Below are positions 7,894-16,552 of a DNA stretch of 32,767 nt, one piece after another. The position numbers were made by a program, and so were the translations under genes. Numbering within the stretch: position 1 is the first letter of the stretch; the number at the start of each line of letters is the position of its first letter. The notes under the pieces are model-generated. The model was not told where the DNA came from. It ran no database searches and was given only the letters and a program-made list of their open reading frames with translations. The DNA comes from Thiotrichales bacterium 35-46-9 (GTDB lineage Bacteria; Pseudomonadota; Gammaproteobacteria; Thiomicrospirales; Thiomicrospiraceae), in the NCBI GenBank assembly GCA_002281095.1, contig NCFI01000010.1, forward strand, positions 1 to 32,767, given 5' to 3'.

Positions 7894-10021
7894 GGCATTA
7901 ACTCAGCAACTTAGGCTAAGTTTACTGGCATTTATGTTGCCGATCTTCATGTTGTTTCAGTCGAATGGTTGGGCGGAAACATCTCCTTTGTCTGCTGAGG
8001 TGTCAGCACCGATTGAAGCTTGGAAATTGGAGCGCCTGCCATCTGATTGGTGGCGCGCTTTTGAACAGGCCGATCAGACTTCGCTAACGGTCAAGTTGCA
8101 AGCACTTCATGCACGCTTGATGGCTGAAATTGCCTTACAGCCCGCTGAGTTACAGAATGATTTGGCTAATCAAATGGACGCTATTCGTTTGAATAGCCGT
8201 GCTTACGTCGATTTGCGTCAAAAAGAGCCTACATTAGGCAAACAGGAATTAAAGTCGGCCTCGTCTTACACTTTGGCGCAATGGTTAGATTTATTGCAAG
8301 CGGTGCGTTTAGCAAAACAAGCTCAACAAAAAGAACAATATGCGTTGGATCAGCTGAGCGCTCAGCTGGATGCCATTGCTGGTGAGGCTGATGACGCAGC
8401 AGCAGCTTACGTTAGCGAAAGTCAGCAAGGGAAGTTGTCTCGATTGGTCGTGATGATTGAACGCCGTTTTGCTTGGTTGGTGGTTGGTCAGTCTTTGCGT
8501 TTGCAACGCTTGTCTTTGGAGAAAGAAAGTCAACGTCTGGATAAATTAATTGAGCGATGGCAAGCAGCGACACAGCAGTTGTCTCTAGCAGAAGCTGATG
8601 TGAAGCAGGTTAGCAGTGATCTAAGCAAGACACGAGCTGAACTGGAAAAACAGTTCGATCGCTTGCGCTCAGCTCAAGCCAGTGCGGCATTGGTATGGGG
8701 TGATGATGCACTCAGTCGAGCGAAAGCGCATCGCCAACAGGTCAACGCTTTGTCGGCTAATATCGAGTTATTAATGGCACGCCTTTATATGCAGTGGAAC
8801 GAGCGATTATTGGCTTATGTTAATGCTCGTTTGGATACGGCTTTTGATTGGGAAAAATCATTACGTATGCCACTGGAAACTTGGCAATCGGACTGGCAGG
8901 CTTTTGAATCCTTACGTGCGCAATTGAAAAACCAGTTAGAACATCGACGCGAACAAGTGCAAACTGACTTTTTGGCATTGAGTGAGCATGAATCGACGGA
9001 AGTTAATCCGAGACAGTTGAGTCAGGTCAAACACGATTATCAAGAAGTCTTGCAACAGTTATCGAACGAACAAACCTTATTGAAAAGTGCGGATGGTTTA
9101 TTAAAAGATTTATCAACACTGGATGAGCTGCAAGTGGCGTTATTGCTGGCGCATGATGGCGTTTGGCGCAATCGTTGGCATAGCACGATGCAGTTAATGC
9201 GTGATGTGACTAATCAGAGTGTTGAGTTACTCACCACTACCTTGTTTAAAGTGGGCGACACACCCGTAACCAGCATGGGCTTGTTGCGGGTGGTTATGTT
9301 CATTATGATCGCTTGGTGGATCAGCTTTTGGCTACGCAAGGGATTAACGACGGTTGCGGCTCGTAACGAGAAAATTGCACGTCATACGACCTACACCCTT
9401 GGTCGTCTCATTCACTATATCATTATGGTTATCGGTATTGTGGTGGCATTGTCGTCAGTGGGTATCGACTTCTCTAGCCTAGCATGGATTGCCGGTGCCT
9501 TATCGGTCGGTATTGGTTTTGGCTTACAAGATGTGGTTAAGAACTTTGTCGCTGGTTTAATTGTGATGTTTGAAAAAACCTTGAAAGTGGGCGATTACAT
9601 AGAATTGCCTTCGGGTATTTCCGGGACAGTGAAAGAAATCAGTCTGCGTTCGACTTTGATTATTACGGGCGATAATTTGGAAGTAGTGGTACCCAATGCG
9701 GAGTTCACTTCGGGGCGTGTCGTTAACTGGACATTATCGGATTTATACCGTCGCGTACACATTCCGTTTAATGTAAGTCTTGCTTCGGATAAAAAAGAAG
9801 TCGTTGATGCGGTTTTGCAAGCCGCCAAACAGGTTCCTTACAGTATTCAAGAAGGGCGTCGTCAACCCCAAGTGGTTTTGTCCAGTTTAGAAGGTAAAAT
9901 GTCGTTTGAATTATTGGTGTGGATTAAGCAAGGAACGGTGAACCATGCCTATGGTGTGAAAGCATCTTATTTGTGGCAAATTGAGTCAGCGTTACGTCAG
10001 CGAGGCATTGAATTGGTATGA
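7880..10021 (+). CDS. Large MscS-family mechanosensitive channel with periplasmic coiled-coil domain
   Basis: About 713 residues. A signal peptide (residues ~8-31, ending near GWAETS) is followed by ~450 residues rich in Gln, Leu, Ala and Glu with coiled-coil character, presumably periplasmic. Next come transmembrane helices (VVMFIMIAWWISFWL; LIHYIIMVIGIVVALSSVGI) and then the MscS pore helix and beta domain: WIAGALSVGIGFGLQDVVKN, FVAGLIVMFEKTLKVGDYIE and VPNAEFTSGRVVNWTL. This is an MscK/YjeP-like layout, shorter than those ~1100-residue proteins. The ATG at 7880 has GGAAAAG upstream and leads straight into the signal peptide; 7865 is an alternative. It overlaps the acyltransferase gene by 14 bases and the next gene by ATGA. 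Role: osmotic protection. Confidence 0.9.
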   Translation: MSLVRALTQQLRLSLLAFMLPIFMLFQSNGWAETSPLSAEVSAPIEAWKLERLPSDWWRAFEQADQTSLTVKLQALHARLMAEIALQPAELQNDLANQMDAIRLNSRAYVDLRQKEPTLGKQELKSASSYTLAQWLDLLQAVRLAKQAQQKEQYALDQLSAQLDAIAGEADDAAAAYVSESQQGKLSRLVVMIERRFAWLVVGQSLRLQRLSLEKESQRLDKLIERWQAATQQLSLAEADVKQVSSDLSKTRAELEKQFDRLRSAQASAALVWGDDALSRAKAHRQQVNALSANIELLMARLYMQWNERLLAYVNARLDTAFDWEKSLRMPLETWQSDWQAFESLRAQLKNQLEHRREQVQTDFLALSEHESTEVNPRQLSQVKHDYQEVLQQLSNEQTLLKSADGLLKDLSTLDELQVALLLAHDGVWRNRWHSTMQLMRDVTNQSVELLTTTLFKVGDTPVTSMGLLRVVMFIMIAWWISFWLRKGLTTVAARNEKIARHTTYTLGRLIHYIIMVIGIVVALSSVGIDFSSLAWIAGALSVGIGFGLQDVVKNFVAGLIVMFEKTLKVGDYIELPSGISGTVKEISLRSTLIITGDNLEVVVPNAEFTSGRVVNWTLSDLYRRVHIPFNVSLASDKKEVVDAVLQAAKQVPYSIQEGRRQPQVVLSSLEGKMSFELLVWIKQGTVNHAYGVKASYLWQIESALRQRGIELV

Positions 10022-10644
10022 GTAGATATGAAAACCCTTGGGATCAGCGTTTTGCCAGTGTGCAGGGGTTTATGTATGGAGAAGCCCCCAACGCTTGGAT
10101 TGCCAGTCAATTACCTCAGTTGCCAAAGGGTGCATCGGTGTTGGCAGTGGCAGATGGTGAAGGTCGAAATAGTGTCTGGCTGGCGCAGCAAGGTTATCGT
10201 GTCAGTAATTGGGACTATTCTTCGGTTGGATTAAGCAAAACACAAGCACTTGCTCAGGCTGCAGGGGTACAGGTGGTGACGCGACAATTGGATTTAATCC
10301 ATGATGCATTACCCGAAGAGACGTTTGGGGCCTTGGTTGCTAGCTTTTTTCATGTTCCTAAGTCAGCTCAAGCGCTCTGTTGGCAGCGCCTGTTTGCTCG
10401 CTTAAAGCCGGGTGGTGTCTTGGTGGTACAAGTATTTGATGAGTCGCAGTTGCCCTTAACCAGTGGCGGTCCTAAGTCGCTGGACTTACTTTATAATTTA
10501 TCTACCTGGCAAAGTTTGTTGCAACACTGGCAAGTCGAAGTCTGTGAAGTGGCAGAGGTTAATTTAGATGAAGGCAGCCACCATCAGGGGTTGGCTCAGG
10601 TCATCAATATTAAAGCGGTTAAGCCCGTTGAGGAGCATCAATGA
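10018..10644 (+). CDS. SAM-dependent methyltransferase (TehB/UbiE-like fold)
   Basis: A 208-residue cytosolic class I methyltransferase. Motif I is degenerate: VLAVADGEGRNSVWLAQQG with AVADGEG in place of the usual DxGxGxG. Then comes NWDYSSVGLSKTQALA (motif II), and LARLKPGG-type LFARLKPGGVLVVQVF as motif IV/post-I. It resembles the TehB-like group often annotated only as class I SAM methyltransferase; the substrate is unknown. The ATG overlaps the channel stop (ATGA), and its own stop overlaps gmhA the same way, so it is translationally coupled on both sides. Confidence 0.85.
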   Translation: MSRYENPWDQRFASVQGFMYGEAPNAWIASQLPQLPKGASVLAVADGEGRNSVWLAQQGYRVSNWDYSSVGLSKTQALAQAAGVQVVTRQLDLIHDALPEETFGALVASFFHVPKSAQALCWQRLFARLKPGGVLVVQVFDESQLPLTSGGPKSLDLLYNLSTWQSLLQHWQVEVCEVAEVNLDEGSHHQGLAQVINIKAVKPVEEHQ

Positions 10645-11234
10645 ATATTCGGCAATTATGGCAAGCAGAGTTGGCTTCAGCCGCACAAGTGTTGCAAGCC
10701 TTGCAGCAAGACTCAGTATTGCTGGATGATTTTGAGCGCTGGGTAGAAAGTTGCGAACAAGCGTTGCGTGCTGGTAATAAGCTGTTATTTATTGGTAATG
10801 GCGGCAGTGCAGCAGATGCTCAACACTTGGCAGCCGAGTTGGTGGTTCGATTTAAGCTAACGCGGCGCGGGCTGCCAGCCTTAGCATTAACAGTCGACTC
10901 ATCGGCATTGACGGCTATTGGTAATGATTTTGGCTTCGATCAGCTATTCTCGCGCCAAGTTGAGGCGCTGGGCGCTGAAGGCGATGTGTTGATTGCCCTA
11001 ACCACTAGTGGTAATTCAGAAAATGTATTAAAAGCAGTTCCTGTAGCGCAAGCGATGGGTATTCAGGTGGTGGCAATGACGGGTGCCTCAGGCGGCAAAA
11101 TAGCGAAAATGACTGATATGTGTTTGCGTATGCCGAGTGATGATACGCCACGTATCCAAGAGGCTCATACCTTGTTGGGTCATATGTTGTGCGACCTATT
11201 AGAGCAACGAATGTTCACTAGTGAAAAAGCTTAA
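10641..11234 (+). CDS. gmhA: Phosphoheptose isomerase (SIS domain)
   Basis: A 197-residue SIS-domain enzyme that converts sedoheptulose 7-phosphate to heptose 7-phosphate, the first step of ADP-heptose for LPS inner core. It has FIGNGGSAADAQHLAAELV, TSGNSENVL and TPRIQEAHTLLGH. The expected zinc/catalytic residues H62, E66, Q173 and H181 are all present, which separates it from the related replication factor DiaA, where the corresponding residues are altered. In E. coli diaA sits between yraN and dolP; here that slot is empty and this gene lies 18 kb away in an envelope operon. It closes the seven-gene run; a perfect 12-base palindrome TTCACTAGTGAA lies at its 3' end. Confidence 0.93.
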   Translation: MNIRQLWQAELASAAQVLQALQQDSVLLDDFERWVESCEQALRAGNKLLFIGNGGSAADAQHLAAELVVRFKLTRRGLPALALTVDSSALTAIGNDFGFDQLFSRQVEALGAEGDVLIALTTSGNSENVLKAVPVAQAMGIQVVAMTGASGGKIAKMTDMCLRMPSDDTPRIQEAHTLLGHMLCDLLEQRMFTSEKA

Positions 11235-11314
11235 TTAATGCTATTATTCAAGCCCAGTTAGACTGCGAAAGATACGAATTAACTGCGTCTAAATTACGTA
11301 AAAAAGATATTGAT

Positions 11315-12226
11315 ATGACTGACCAGAATGAGTTGATAAGTTTCGCGGCAGAAGAAATCCGCGTTCCTGAGCAAACACAAGCACCTTGGCGTGTTTTGGT
11401 GGTGGATGACGATGGTGAAGTGCATCAAGCCACGCGATATGCATTGGAAGGCAGGCTTTTATTAGGTCGATCTATCAACTTAATCCATGCTTACAGTGCA
11501 GCTGAAGCTGAAGAGCTGTTACGACAAATGCCAGATATTGCGGTGGTATTGCTGGATGTGGTGATGGAGTCTGATGATAGTGGTCTGTGTTTGATCGACC
11601 TGATTAGAGATCAGCTCAATTATCGTTGTTTGCGTATCATTCTGCGTACTGGTCAGCCAGGTACCGCACCTGAGTCAACATTGGTGGCGCGTTATGATAT
11701 TCATGATTATATGCTGAAAACCGATGTAAGTCATGAAAGGCTCGTGACCAGTTTAACGACCGCGGTCAGAACTTATCAACAGTTGGCTAATATGGCCTTG
11801 ATGGAGCGTCAATTAGCATCGGCGGTGCGCGCTGTCGATCGTTGTTTAGATTTGCATCAGCCTGAAACCTTTGCCCAATTCTACTGTCAGCAACTCAAGA
11901 GTATTTATCAGCTATCCCCATTAATGGCCGTATTTTGGTTGCCAGGGGCTGTTGAAAGTGCGCGTATTGTGGCGGCAGATGAAAGTCATCAAGCTTGGTT
12001 AGGTCAGGCACTGTCTTCTCTGTCGGCAGAGGCCGACTTAATTGAATATGTTCAAGAAGCGATGCAGTCAGGATGTGTCAATCACACGGATTGTTTGTTG
12101 CTTGGTTCGGCTCAACACCGTTTGTTGGTGTTGTTATCGGATGATAATATTGCTGATCACGTACTGGCGGAGAGTTGGCAAGTCTTTCATTCATTAATGG
12201 GTGTTTGCTTCAAGCACGTTTGCTAG
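11315..12226 (+). CDS. Response regulator, receiver plus DUF3369-type region, no output domain
   Basis: A 303-residue cytosolic protein. Residues ~26-150 form a receiver domain with the acidic cluster VLVVDDDGE, the phospho-acceptor aspartate in VVLLDVVME, the threonine in ILRTGQPG and the lysine in YMLKTD. The stretch LRTGQPGTAPE...YDIHDY is typical of receivers that precede DUF3369. The remaining ~150 residues fit a GAF-like DUF3369 region. Proteins of this type usually continue into HD-GYP or another output module; this one stops, with neither a DNA-binding nor an enzymatic domain. The gene starts 80 bases after gmhA and leads a four-gene operon with its probable kinase next, 14 bases downstream. 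Confidence 0.88.
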   Translation: MTDQNELISFAAEEIRVPEQTQAPWRVLVVDDDGEVHQATRYALEGRLLLGRSINLIHAYSAAEAEELLRQMPDIAVVLLDVVMESDDSGLCLIDLIRDQLNYRCLRIILRTGQPGTAPESTLVARYDIHDYMLKTDVSHERLVTSLTTAVRTYQQLANMALMERQLASAVRAVDRCLDLHQPETFAQFYCQQLKSIYQLSPLMAVFWLPGAVESARIVAADESHQAWLGQALSSLSAEADLIEYVQEAMQSGCVNHTDCLLLGSAQHRLLVLLSDDNIADHVLAESWQVFHSLMGVCFKHVC

Positions 12227-12240
12227 GCGGTGTTTCGGCC

Positions 12241-13872
12241 ATGACGAACCCAAGTCGTTTACCATCTTGGTTGCGTTGGTGGCAATCGCTTAGGTTGCGC
12301 TTACTTTTTACGTTACTGACCGTGATGTTCGGTTTTTATATTTGGATAGAGCATAACGTTGCATCGGTATTGACGGATGTCGCACTAGAACATAGCAAAA
12401 GTAGTATTCATCTTACCTCCGAAACACTTAACCTTGCGATTACCCCTCACACCACCTTAACTGGCCTTAGAGGGCTGGATGACTACTTCAATGAGTTGTT
12501 GAAGTATGATGGTGGTGGTTTGGTTTATTTAGGGCTTTATGATGAGCATGGTGTGGTGTTAGCGGGAGCAGGACTCGAATTTTATAATACAGAAGCCAGT
12601 CACTTACCCTTATCAACTCAAATTCAACGAGGTGTGGTGCATGTGCGTCAGCCCATTTTAATTTTGAATGATCAAGTCGGCGAATTGCGTTACGGTTTAT
12701 CCCTATTGGCTTTTGATCAGAATATTAAGCGTATTCACCAGAATAATTTGTGGGTATTATTTTTAGCTGTTTTATTGGTGGTTGCCGCACTACTGTTAAG
12801 CTTCACATGGGTTAATCAGCGCTTTTCGCGTTTAATGAAAGCCAGTCAGGCGTTGGCCAAAGGGGATTATCAGGTTAGAGCCCCCGTTGAGCATCAAGAT
12901 GAATTAAGTTTGTTGGCTCAATCTTTTAATACGATGGCTGATGCAGTAGCAACCCGTATTCATGCCTTAGAGTCAAGTCAAGCCAAAGTAGAACAGTTGA
13001 ACGCTGAGTTAGAAGCGCGTGTTGCTGAGCGTACGCAGGCCTTGACTAGTGCCTTACGTACACTCGAAGATACCCAACAACACTTAATCCAGTCGGAAAA
13101 ATTGGCGAGCCTAGGAGCATTGGTTGCCGGTATTTCTCATGAGTTAAATACGCCTGTGGGTAATGCGTTAACAGTGGTGACAACATTAGCGGACAAGCAT
13201 CGCACTTTCCTAGAGATAGTGAATGCTGGTCAACTACGCAAATCAGATTTAGAGGCTTATGTTGCCAGTGTACAGGAAGCAGAGCGTTTAGCGAGCCGTA
13301 ATTTGCGCAAAGCGTCGGATCTGATACACAGCTTTAAACAAGTGGCTATTGATCAAACCAGTTATCAGTGTCGAGAATTTAAGCTGTTGGCGATGGTGGA
13401 AGAAGTGCTGATGACCATTAAGCCGATGATGCGACATTCGAACGTAACCATTATCACCGATATTCCAGCACGTCTGTCCTTGCGTAGTTTTCCTGGTCCT
13501 TTGGGACAAATTATTACCAATATGGTAGCTAATGCGTTAAGTCATGCATTTGATGAGCAGAGTCGTTTGGCGCAAATTCGTATTATTGCAGCTCTTAATG
13601 ATGATAGGGATTGGGTTCATTTAACGATAGAAGACAATGGTAAGGGTATTGCACCAGAGCATCTGAAAAAAGTATTTGATCCTTTTTTTACTACCCGTTT
13701 AGGTCAGGGTGGCAGTGGTCTGGGATTGCACATTGTACACAATTTGGTGACGGGTATTATGGGAGGTAAGATTATCGTTGAAAGCCAGCTGCAAAAAGGA
13801 ACGCGATTTATCATGAAGTTACCCGTGAATGCGCCTCAATTAAATCATCAGAGTGGGCAGACTTTATTATGA
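12241..13872 (+). CDS. Membrane sensor histidine kinase
   Basis: About 543 residues. TM1 (LRLRLLFTLLTVMFGFYIWI) is followed by a periplasmic sensor of ~135 residues, TM2 (WVLFLAVLLVVAALLLSF), a HAMP domain (LMKASQALAKGDYQVRAPVE), a coiled coil (AKVEQLNAELEARVAERTQA), a HisKA-like region with the phospho-histidine in LVAGISHELNTPVGNA, and HATPase_c with DNGKGIAPEHL, FFTTR and GGSGLGLHIV. All kinase boxes are present. The ATG at 12241 is chosen because it leads directly to TM1 and has TAGGCGG about 10 bases upstream. Its ATGA overlap with the porin-like gene suggests coupled expression. The ligand is unknown; the downstream porin-like and PstS-like proteins hint at an anion or other small solute (inference). 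Confidence 0.93.
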   Translation: MTNPSRLPSWLRWWQSLRLRLLFTLLTVMFGFYIWIEHNVASVLTDVALEHSKSSIHLTSETLNLAITPHTTLTGLRGLDDYFNELLKYDGGGLVYLGLYDEHGVVLAGAGLEFYNTEASHLPLSTQIQRGVVHVRQPILILNDQVGELRYGLSLLAFDQNIKRIHQNNLWVLFLAVLLVVAALLLSFTWVNQRFSRLMKASQALAKGDYQVRAPVEHQDELSLLAQSFNTMADAVATRIHALESSQAKVEQLNAELEARVAERTQALTSALRTLEDTQQHLIQSEKLASLGALVAGISHELNTPVGNALTVVTTLADKHRTFLEIVNAGQLRKSDLEAYVASVQEAERLASRNLRKASDLIHSFKQVAIDQTSYQCREFKLLAMVEEVLMTIKPMMRHSNVTIITDIPARLSLRSFPGPLGQIITNMVANALSHAFDEQSRLAQIRIIAALNDDRDWVHLTIEDNGKGIAPEHLKKVFDPFFTTRLGQGGSGLGLHIVHNLVTGIMGGKIIVESQLQKGTRFIMKLPVNAPQLNHQSGQTLL

Positions 13873-15053
13873 AGATGCGCATATGGGATAGCAAAATGTT
13901 ACTCATCTTATTGGTGTTGTTAACGGGTAGCAAAACTCATGCAGATTGGCATGGTTTTGCTTCGGTGAGCGGAGTTTGGTTCTCCAATCCGAATGCAGAT
14001 TTTGTTTACAATAATCTTTCTAGTGGTGCAGGGCGCACGCACACAGTTGATTTTGGTTTAGACACCAATCTGGGTTTGCAGTGGAGTGGCTCACCTGTTT
14101 CAGGTGTGCGACTGAATGGTCAGGGGGTGCTTGCTCGCGATGCAGCTAATCGCTTTACGCCAAGCGTAACACTGGCAAATATGGCGTTAGACATCAATCC
14201 TGCTTTTTCTCTAACGCTGGGGCGGGTACAGAATCCCAATTTCCTGTATTCAGATTATCGTCATGTGCATTATGCTTTGCCTTGGTTACGTCCACCGCGA
14301 GAAGTTTACGGTATTACCAGTATTTTTAATTATGACGGTGCGCAGGCCAATATTGATCTGGTGCGTCACGGTGACTTTGGCTTACGCTTAACGACCGGAC
14401 TAGCCCAATCGAATACGGATTATTCTCGTGATGGCGGCGAGACGGTTGATCGACTCAGAGCAACGCAGATGGGTTATGCTTCCCTAGCATGGCGAGCGTC
14501 GGACTGGCTAATTAAACTGAGTTATGAGCAGGGTAATTTGTTCACGAATAATGCGCGTATTGATCAGGCGATGCTAGCGATTGCACAGTCGGATTCCCTG
14601 CTTGCACAACAAATGGCATTAGATGGTAAAGACTATCGTTTTATGGCGTTCGGTGTACGCTATGATACCGATGACCATTTGTGGTTATTCGAGGCTGCCC
14701 ATCGGGATCTGGATGCCTATTTTGGTCGACGTTCGGGCGTTTATACCACTTACGGGCATCGTTTGGGTGTTTATATGCCTTATATCACATTGGCACGTAC
14801 TTGGACTGAGGTTAATAGCAGTAACCATCCCGTAGCCCAACAACTTTACGATAGTGTCAAGTATTCACTCACTTCGCTTACATTAGGTATAAGCTATGAG
14901 TGGTCGTCTCGAATGACGGTGAAGGGTGAAGCGCAATGGCTTAAACCTGATGCAGGAAGTCGCTGGGCCTATGAAAAATATAGCAGTTCCTATAATTTTG
15001 CTGCGCCCAGTGAAGATATTTTGTTGTCCATCGGCGTGAGTACGGTATTCTAA
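13869..15053 (+). CDS. Porin-like outer-membrane beta-barrel protein
   Basis: A 394-residue protein with a signal peptide (cleavage near THA-D25). The mature sequence alternates polar and hydrophobic/aromatic residues and ends in ...STVF; a C-terminal phenylalanine is the classical outer-membrane barrel signal recognised by BAM. Segments such as LGLQWSGSPVSGVRLNGQGV, ALDINPAFSLTLGRVQNP and SLTLGISYEWSSRMTVKGEA read as barrel strands. It resembles porin-type proteins encoded beside histidine kinases and short PstS-like proteins, but I cannot name its substrate. Its ATG overlaps the kinase stop, and only 2 bases separate it from the next gene. Confidence 0.8.
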   Translation: MKMRIWDSKMLLILLVLLTGSKTHADWHGFASVSGVWFSNPNADFVYNNLSSGAGRTHTVDFGLDTNLGLQWSGSPVSGVRLNGQGVLARDAANRFTPSVTLANMALDINPAFSLTLGRVQNPNFLYSDYRHVHYALPWLRPPREVYGITSIFNYDGAQANIDLVRHGDFGLRLTTGLAQSNTDYSRDGGETVDRLRATQMGYASLAWRASDWLIKLSYEQGNLFTNNARIDQAMLAIAQSDSLLAQQMALDGKDYRFMAFGVRYDTDDHLWLFEAAHRDLDAYFGRRSGVYTTYGHRLGVYMPYITLARTWTEVNSSNHPVAQQLYDSVKYSLTSLTLGISYEWSSRMTVKGEAQWLKPDAGSRWAYEKYSSSYNFAAPSEDILLSIGVSTVF

Positions 15054-15055
15054 CC

Positions 15056-15562
15056 ATGAGGCGGTTGAGTTTTGGTCTGGTGTTGCTGTTCTTGACGGGT
15101 CTACCTTGGTGGGCTTCAGCTAATTGGCAAATTGTCACGCACCGAGATTCTGAAATAACACCTCTGCAGTTGAGCGATGTTAGGCTGCTTTTTTTGGAGG
15201 GGTTGGTTCAAGGTAAGTCGCCACAATTAATTGACCTAAGCGATGAAGTTTTGCGTGGCCAGTTTTACGAGTCAGTGCTGGGTATATCACAAAACCGGTG
15301 GCGTGCTCATTGGGCTAAACGGGTATTTACAGGTAGTCGCCAATTACCCAAACAGTTCGCTCTGGATTATATAACGCATTATTTGGATACCAATCCGAAC
15401 GCTGTTGCCTATTTACCTAACGAAATACAGATTCCCGAGACGCTCAAGGTGATTTACTGTTCACCGCATCAAGGCGCCACGATGGAGGGCTCTGGTTGTG
15501 CTCCAACGTTGTCAGTTCATAGCCGTTTGGTCAAGAAACCATTTGTTAATGGCGTCGATTAA
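15056..15562 (+). CDS. Short PstS-like periplasmic substrate-binding-type protein
   Basis: A 168-residue secreted protein (signal peptide to about ASA-N23). The core resembles the short 'phosphate ABC transporter substrate-binding' proteins: VTHRDSEITPLQLSDVRLLF, LSDEVLRGQFYESVLG, RWRAHWAKRVFTG and NPNAVAYLP. It is about half the length of PstS, so it cannot have both lobes of a classical binding protein, and no ABC transporter genes are adjacent. In this operon it may act as a ligand-sensing partner of the kinase or of the porin-like protein (inference). The last 17 bases overlap the end of the convergent ispB gene. Confidence 0.78.
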   Translation: MRRLSFGLVLLFLTGLPWWASANWQIVTHRDSEITPLQLSDVRLLFLEGLVQGKSPQLIDLSDEVLRGQFYESVLGISQNRWRAHWAKRVFTGSRQLPKQFALDYITHYLDTNPNAVAYLPNEIQIPETLKVIYCSPHQGATMEGSGCAPTLSVHSRLVKKPFVNGVD

Positions 15563-16514
15563 CCGCCAGCTCTGCCAGCTCAATTAATGCCGTTTTGTAA
15601 GGACTCTCTGGTAATACAGACAGGGCATCAATGGCACGATCTGACGCTGCCAGTGCTTGCTTTAGGGTGTCCGCTAGGGCTCCTGTACGATGAATAATTG
15701 CGGTAATCTGTGCTAGGTTTTCATCGCTGCCTTGTGCGATGGCCTGGCGAATTAATTGCTGTTCTTCTGGTTCGGCTCGTGCCAGTGCCAAGATCAAGGG
15801 GAGTGTGGGTTTGCCTTCGGCTAGGTCTTTACCCAGTGATTTGCCTAACTCGCTCTCATCGGCACTGTAATCGAGCACGTCATCAATCAGCTGATAGGCA
15901 TTACCCAGCTCTTTGCCGTAACTTGCAAGTGCTGCTTCAGTGGCTGAATCCTGATTAGCTAACACAGCACCCAGTTGAGCCGACGCTTCAAAGAGTTTGG
16001 CTGTTTTTCGGTAAATAACTTGAAAGTAGCGCTCGCTATCTGTGTCTGGGTCGTGACAGTTTAGCAATTGAAGTACTTCACCCGCTGCGATGACATTGGT
16101 TGCTTCGGCCATAATGGACAAAATGCGCAGGTTTTGTGGTTCGACCATCAGTTCAAATGAGCGTGAGTATAAAAAATCGCCCACCAGTACGCTGGCCGCA
16201 TTACCCCAATTGGCATTGGCGGTAGCTTTACCACGACGCGTATCCGCTTCATCAACGACATCATCATGCAATAGTGTCGAGGTGTGAATAAACTCAACGA
16301 CAGCGGCCATGGTGTGATGGTGTGCACCTTGATAGCCGCAAGCCTTGGCTGCTAGCAGCAACATTAACGGACGCACCCGCTTACCGCCACTTTGAATAAT
16401 GTGGTGACCAATTTGGTTAATCAAAGCGACATCCGAACTCAAACGTGTCAGGATCAGTTGATCGGTTGCGTGTAAATCATCGGCAACGCAGGCGCGTATG
16501 CGATTAATGCTCAT
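15546..16514 (-). CDS. ispB: Polyprenyl (octaprenyl-type) diphosphate synthase
   Basis: A 322-residue trans-prenyltransferase, the same size as E. coli IspB (323), that builds the isoprenoid side chain of ubiquinone. It has GGKRVRPLMLLLAAKACG, the first aspartate-rich motif in LLHDDVVDEADTRRGK (D84 onward) and the second in YQLIDDVLDYSAD (D210-D214), with KSLGKDLAEGKPTLPLILAL between there and the C-terminus. The exact chain length cannot be read off reliably. Its usual neighbours rplU-rpmA are not seen. The 3' end overlaps the PstS-like gene on the other strand by 17 bases. Confidence 0.94.
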   Translation of the reverse strand: MSINRIRACVADDLHATDQLILTRLSSDVALINQIGHHIIQSGGKRVRPLMLLLAAKACGYQGAHHHTMAAVVEFIHTSTLLHDDVVDEADTRRGKATANANWGNAASVLVGDFLYSRSFELMVEPQNLRILSIMAEATNVIAAGEVLQLLNCHDPDTDSERYFQVIYRKTAKLFEASAQLGAVLANQDSATEAALASYGKELGNAYQLIDDVLDYSADESELGKSLGKDLAEGKPTLPLILALARAEPEEQQLIRQAIAQGSDENLAQITAIIHRTGALADTLKQALAASDRAIDALSVLPESPYKTALIELAELAVNRRH

Positions 16515-16552
16515 AACATAGGCTTCGTTGGTGAATAAAAATCATTAGGGCG

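Noticed and set aside
11214-11225. Perfect palindrome TTCACTAGTGAA at the end of gmhA
   Set aside because: Only 12 bases, no loop and only a short A-run after; too little to call an operator or terminator.
10641-11234. Reading the SIS-domain gene as diaA
   Set aside because: The residues H62, E66, Q173 and H181 needed for heptose isomerase are all present, and NGGSAADAQHLAAELV is the GmhA form, not DiaA.
15056-15562. PstS-like gene as a truncated pseudogene
   Set aside because: It has an intact signal peptide, a clean start 2 bases after its neighbour and the length typical of short PstS-like proteins; no frameshifted remainder is seen.
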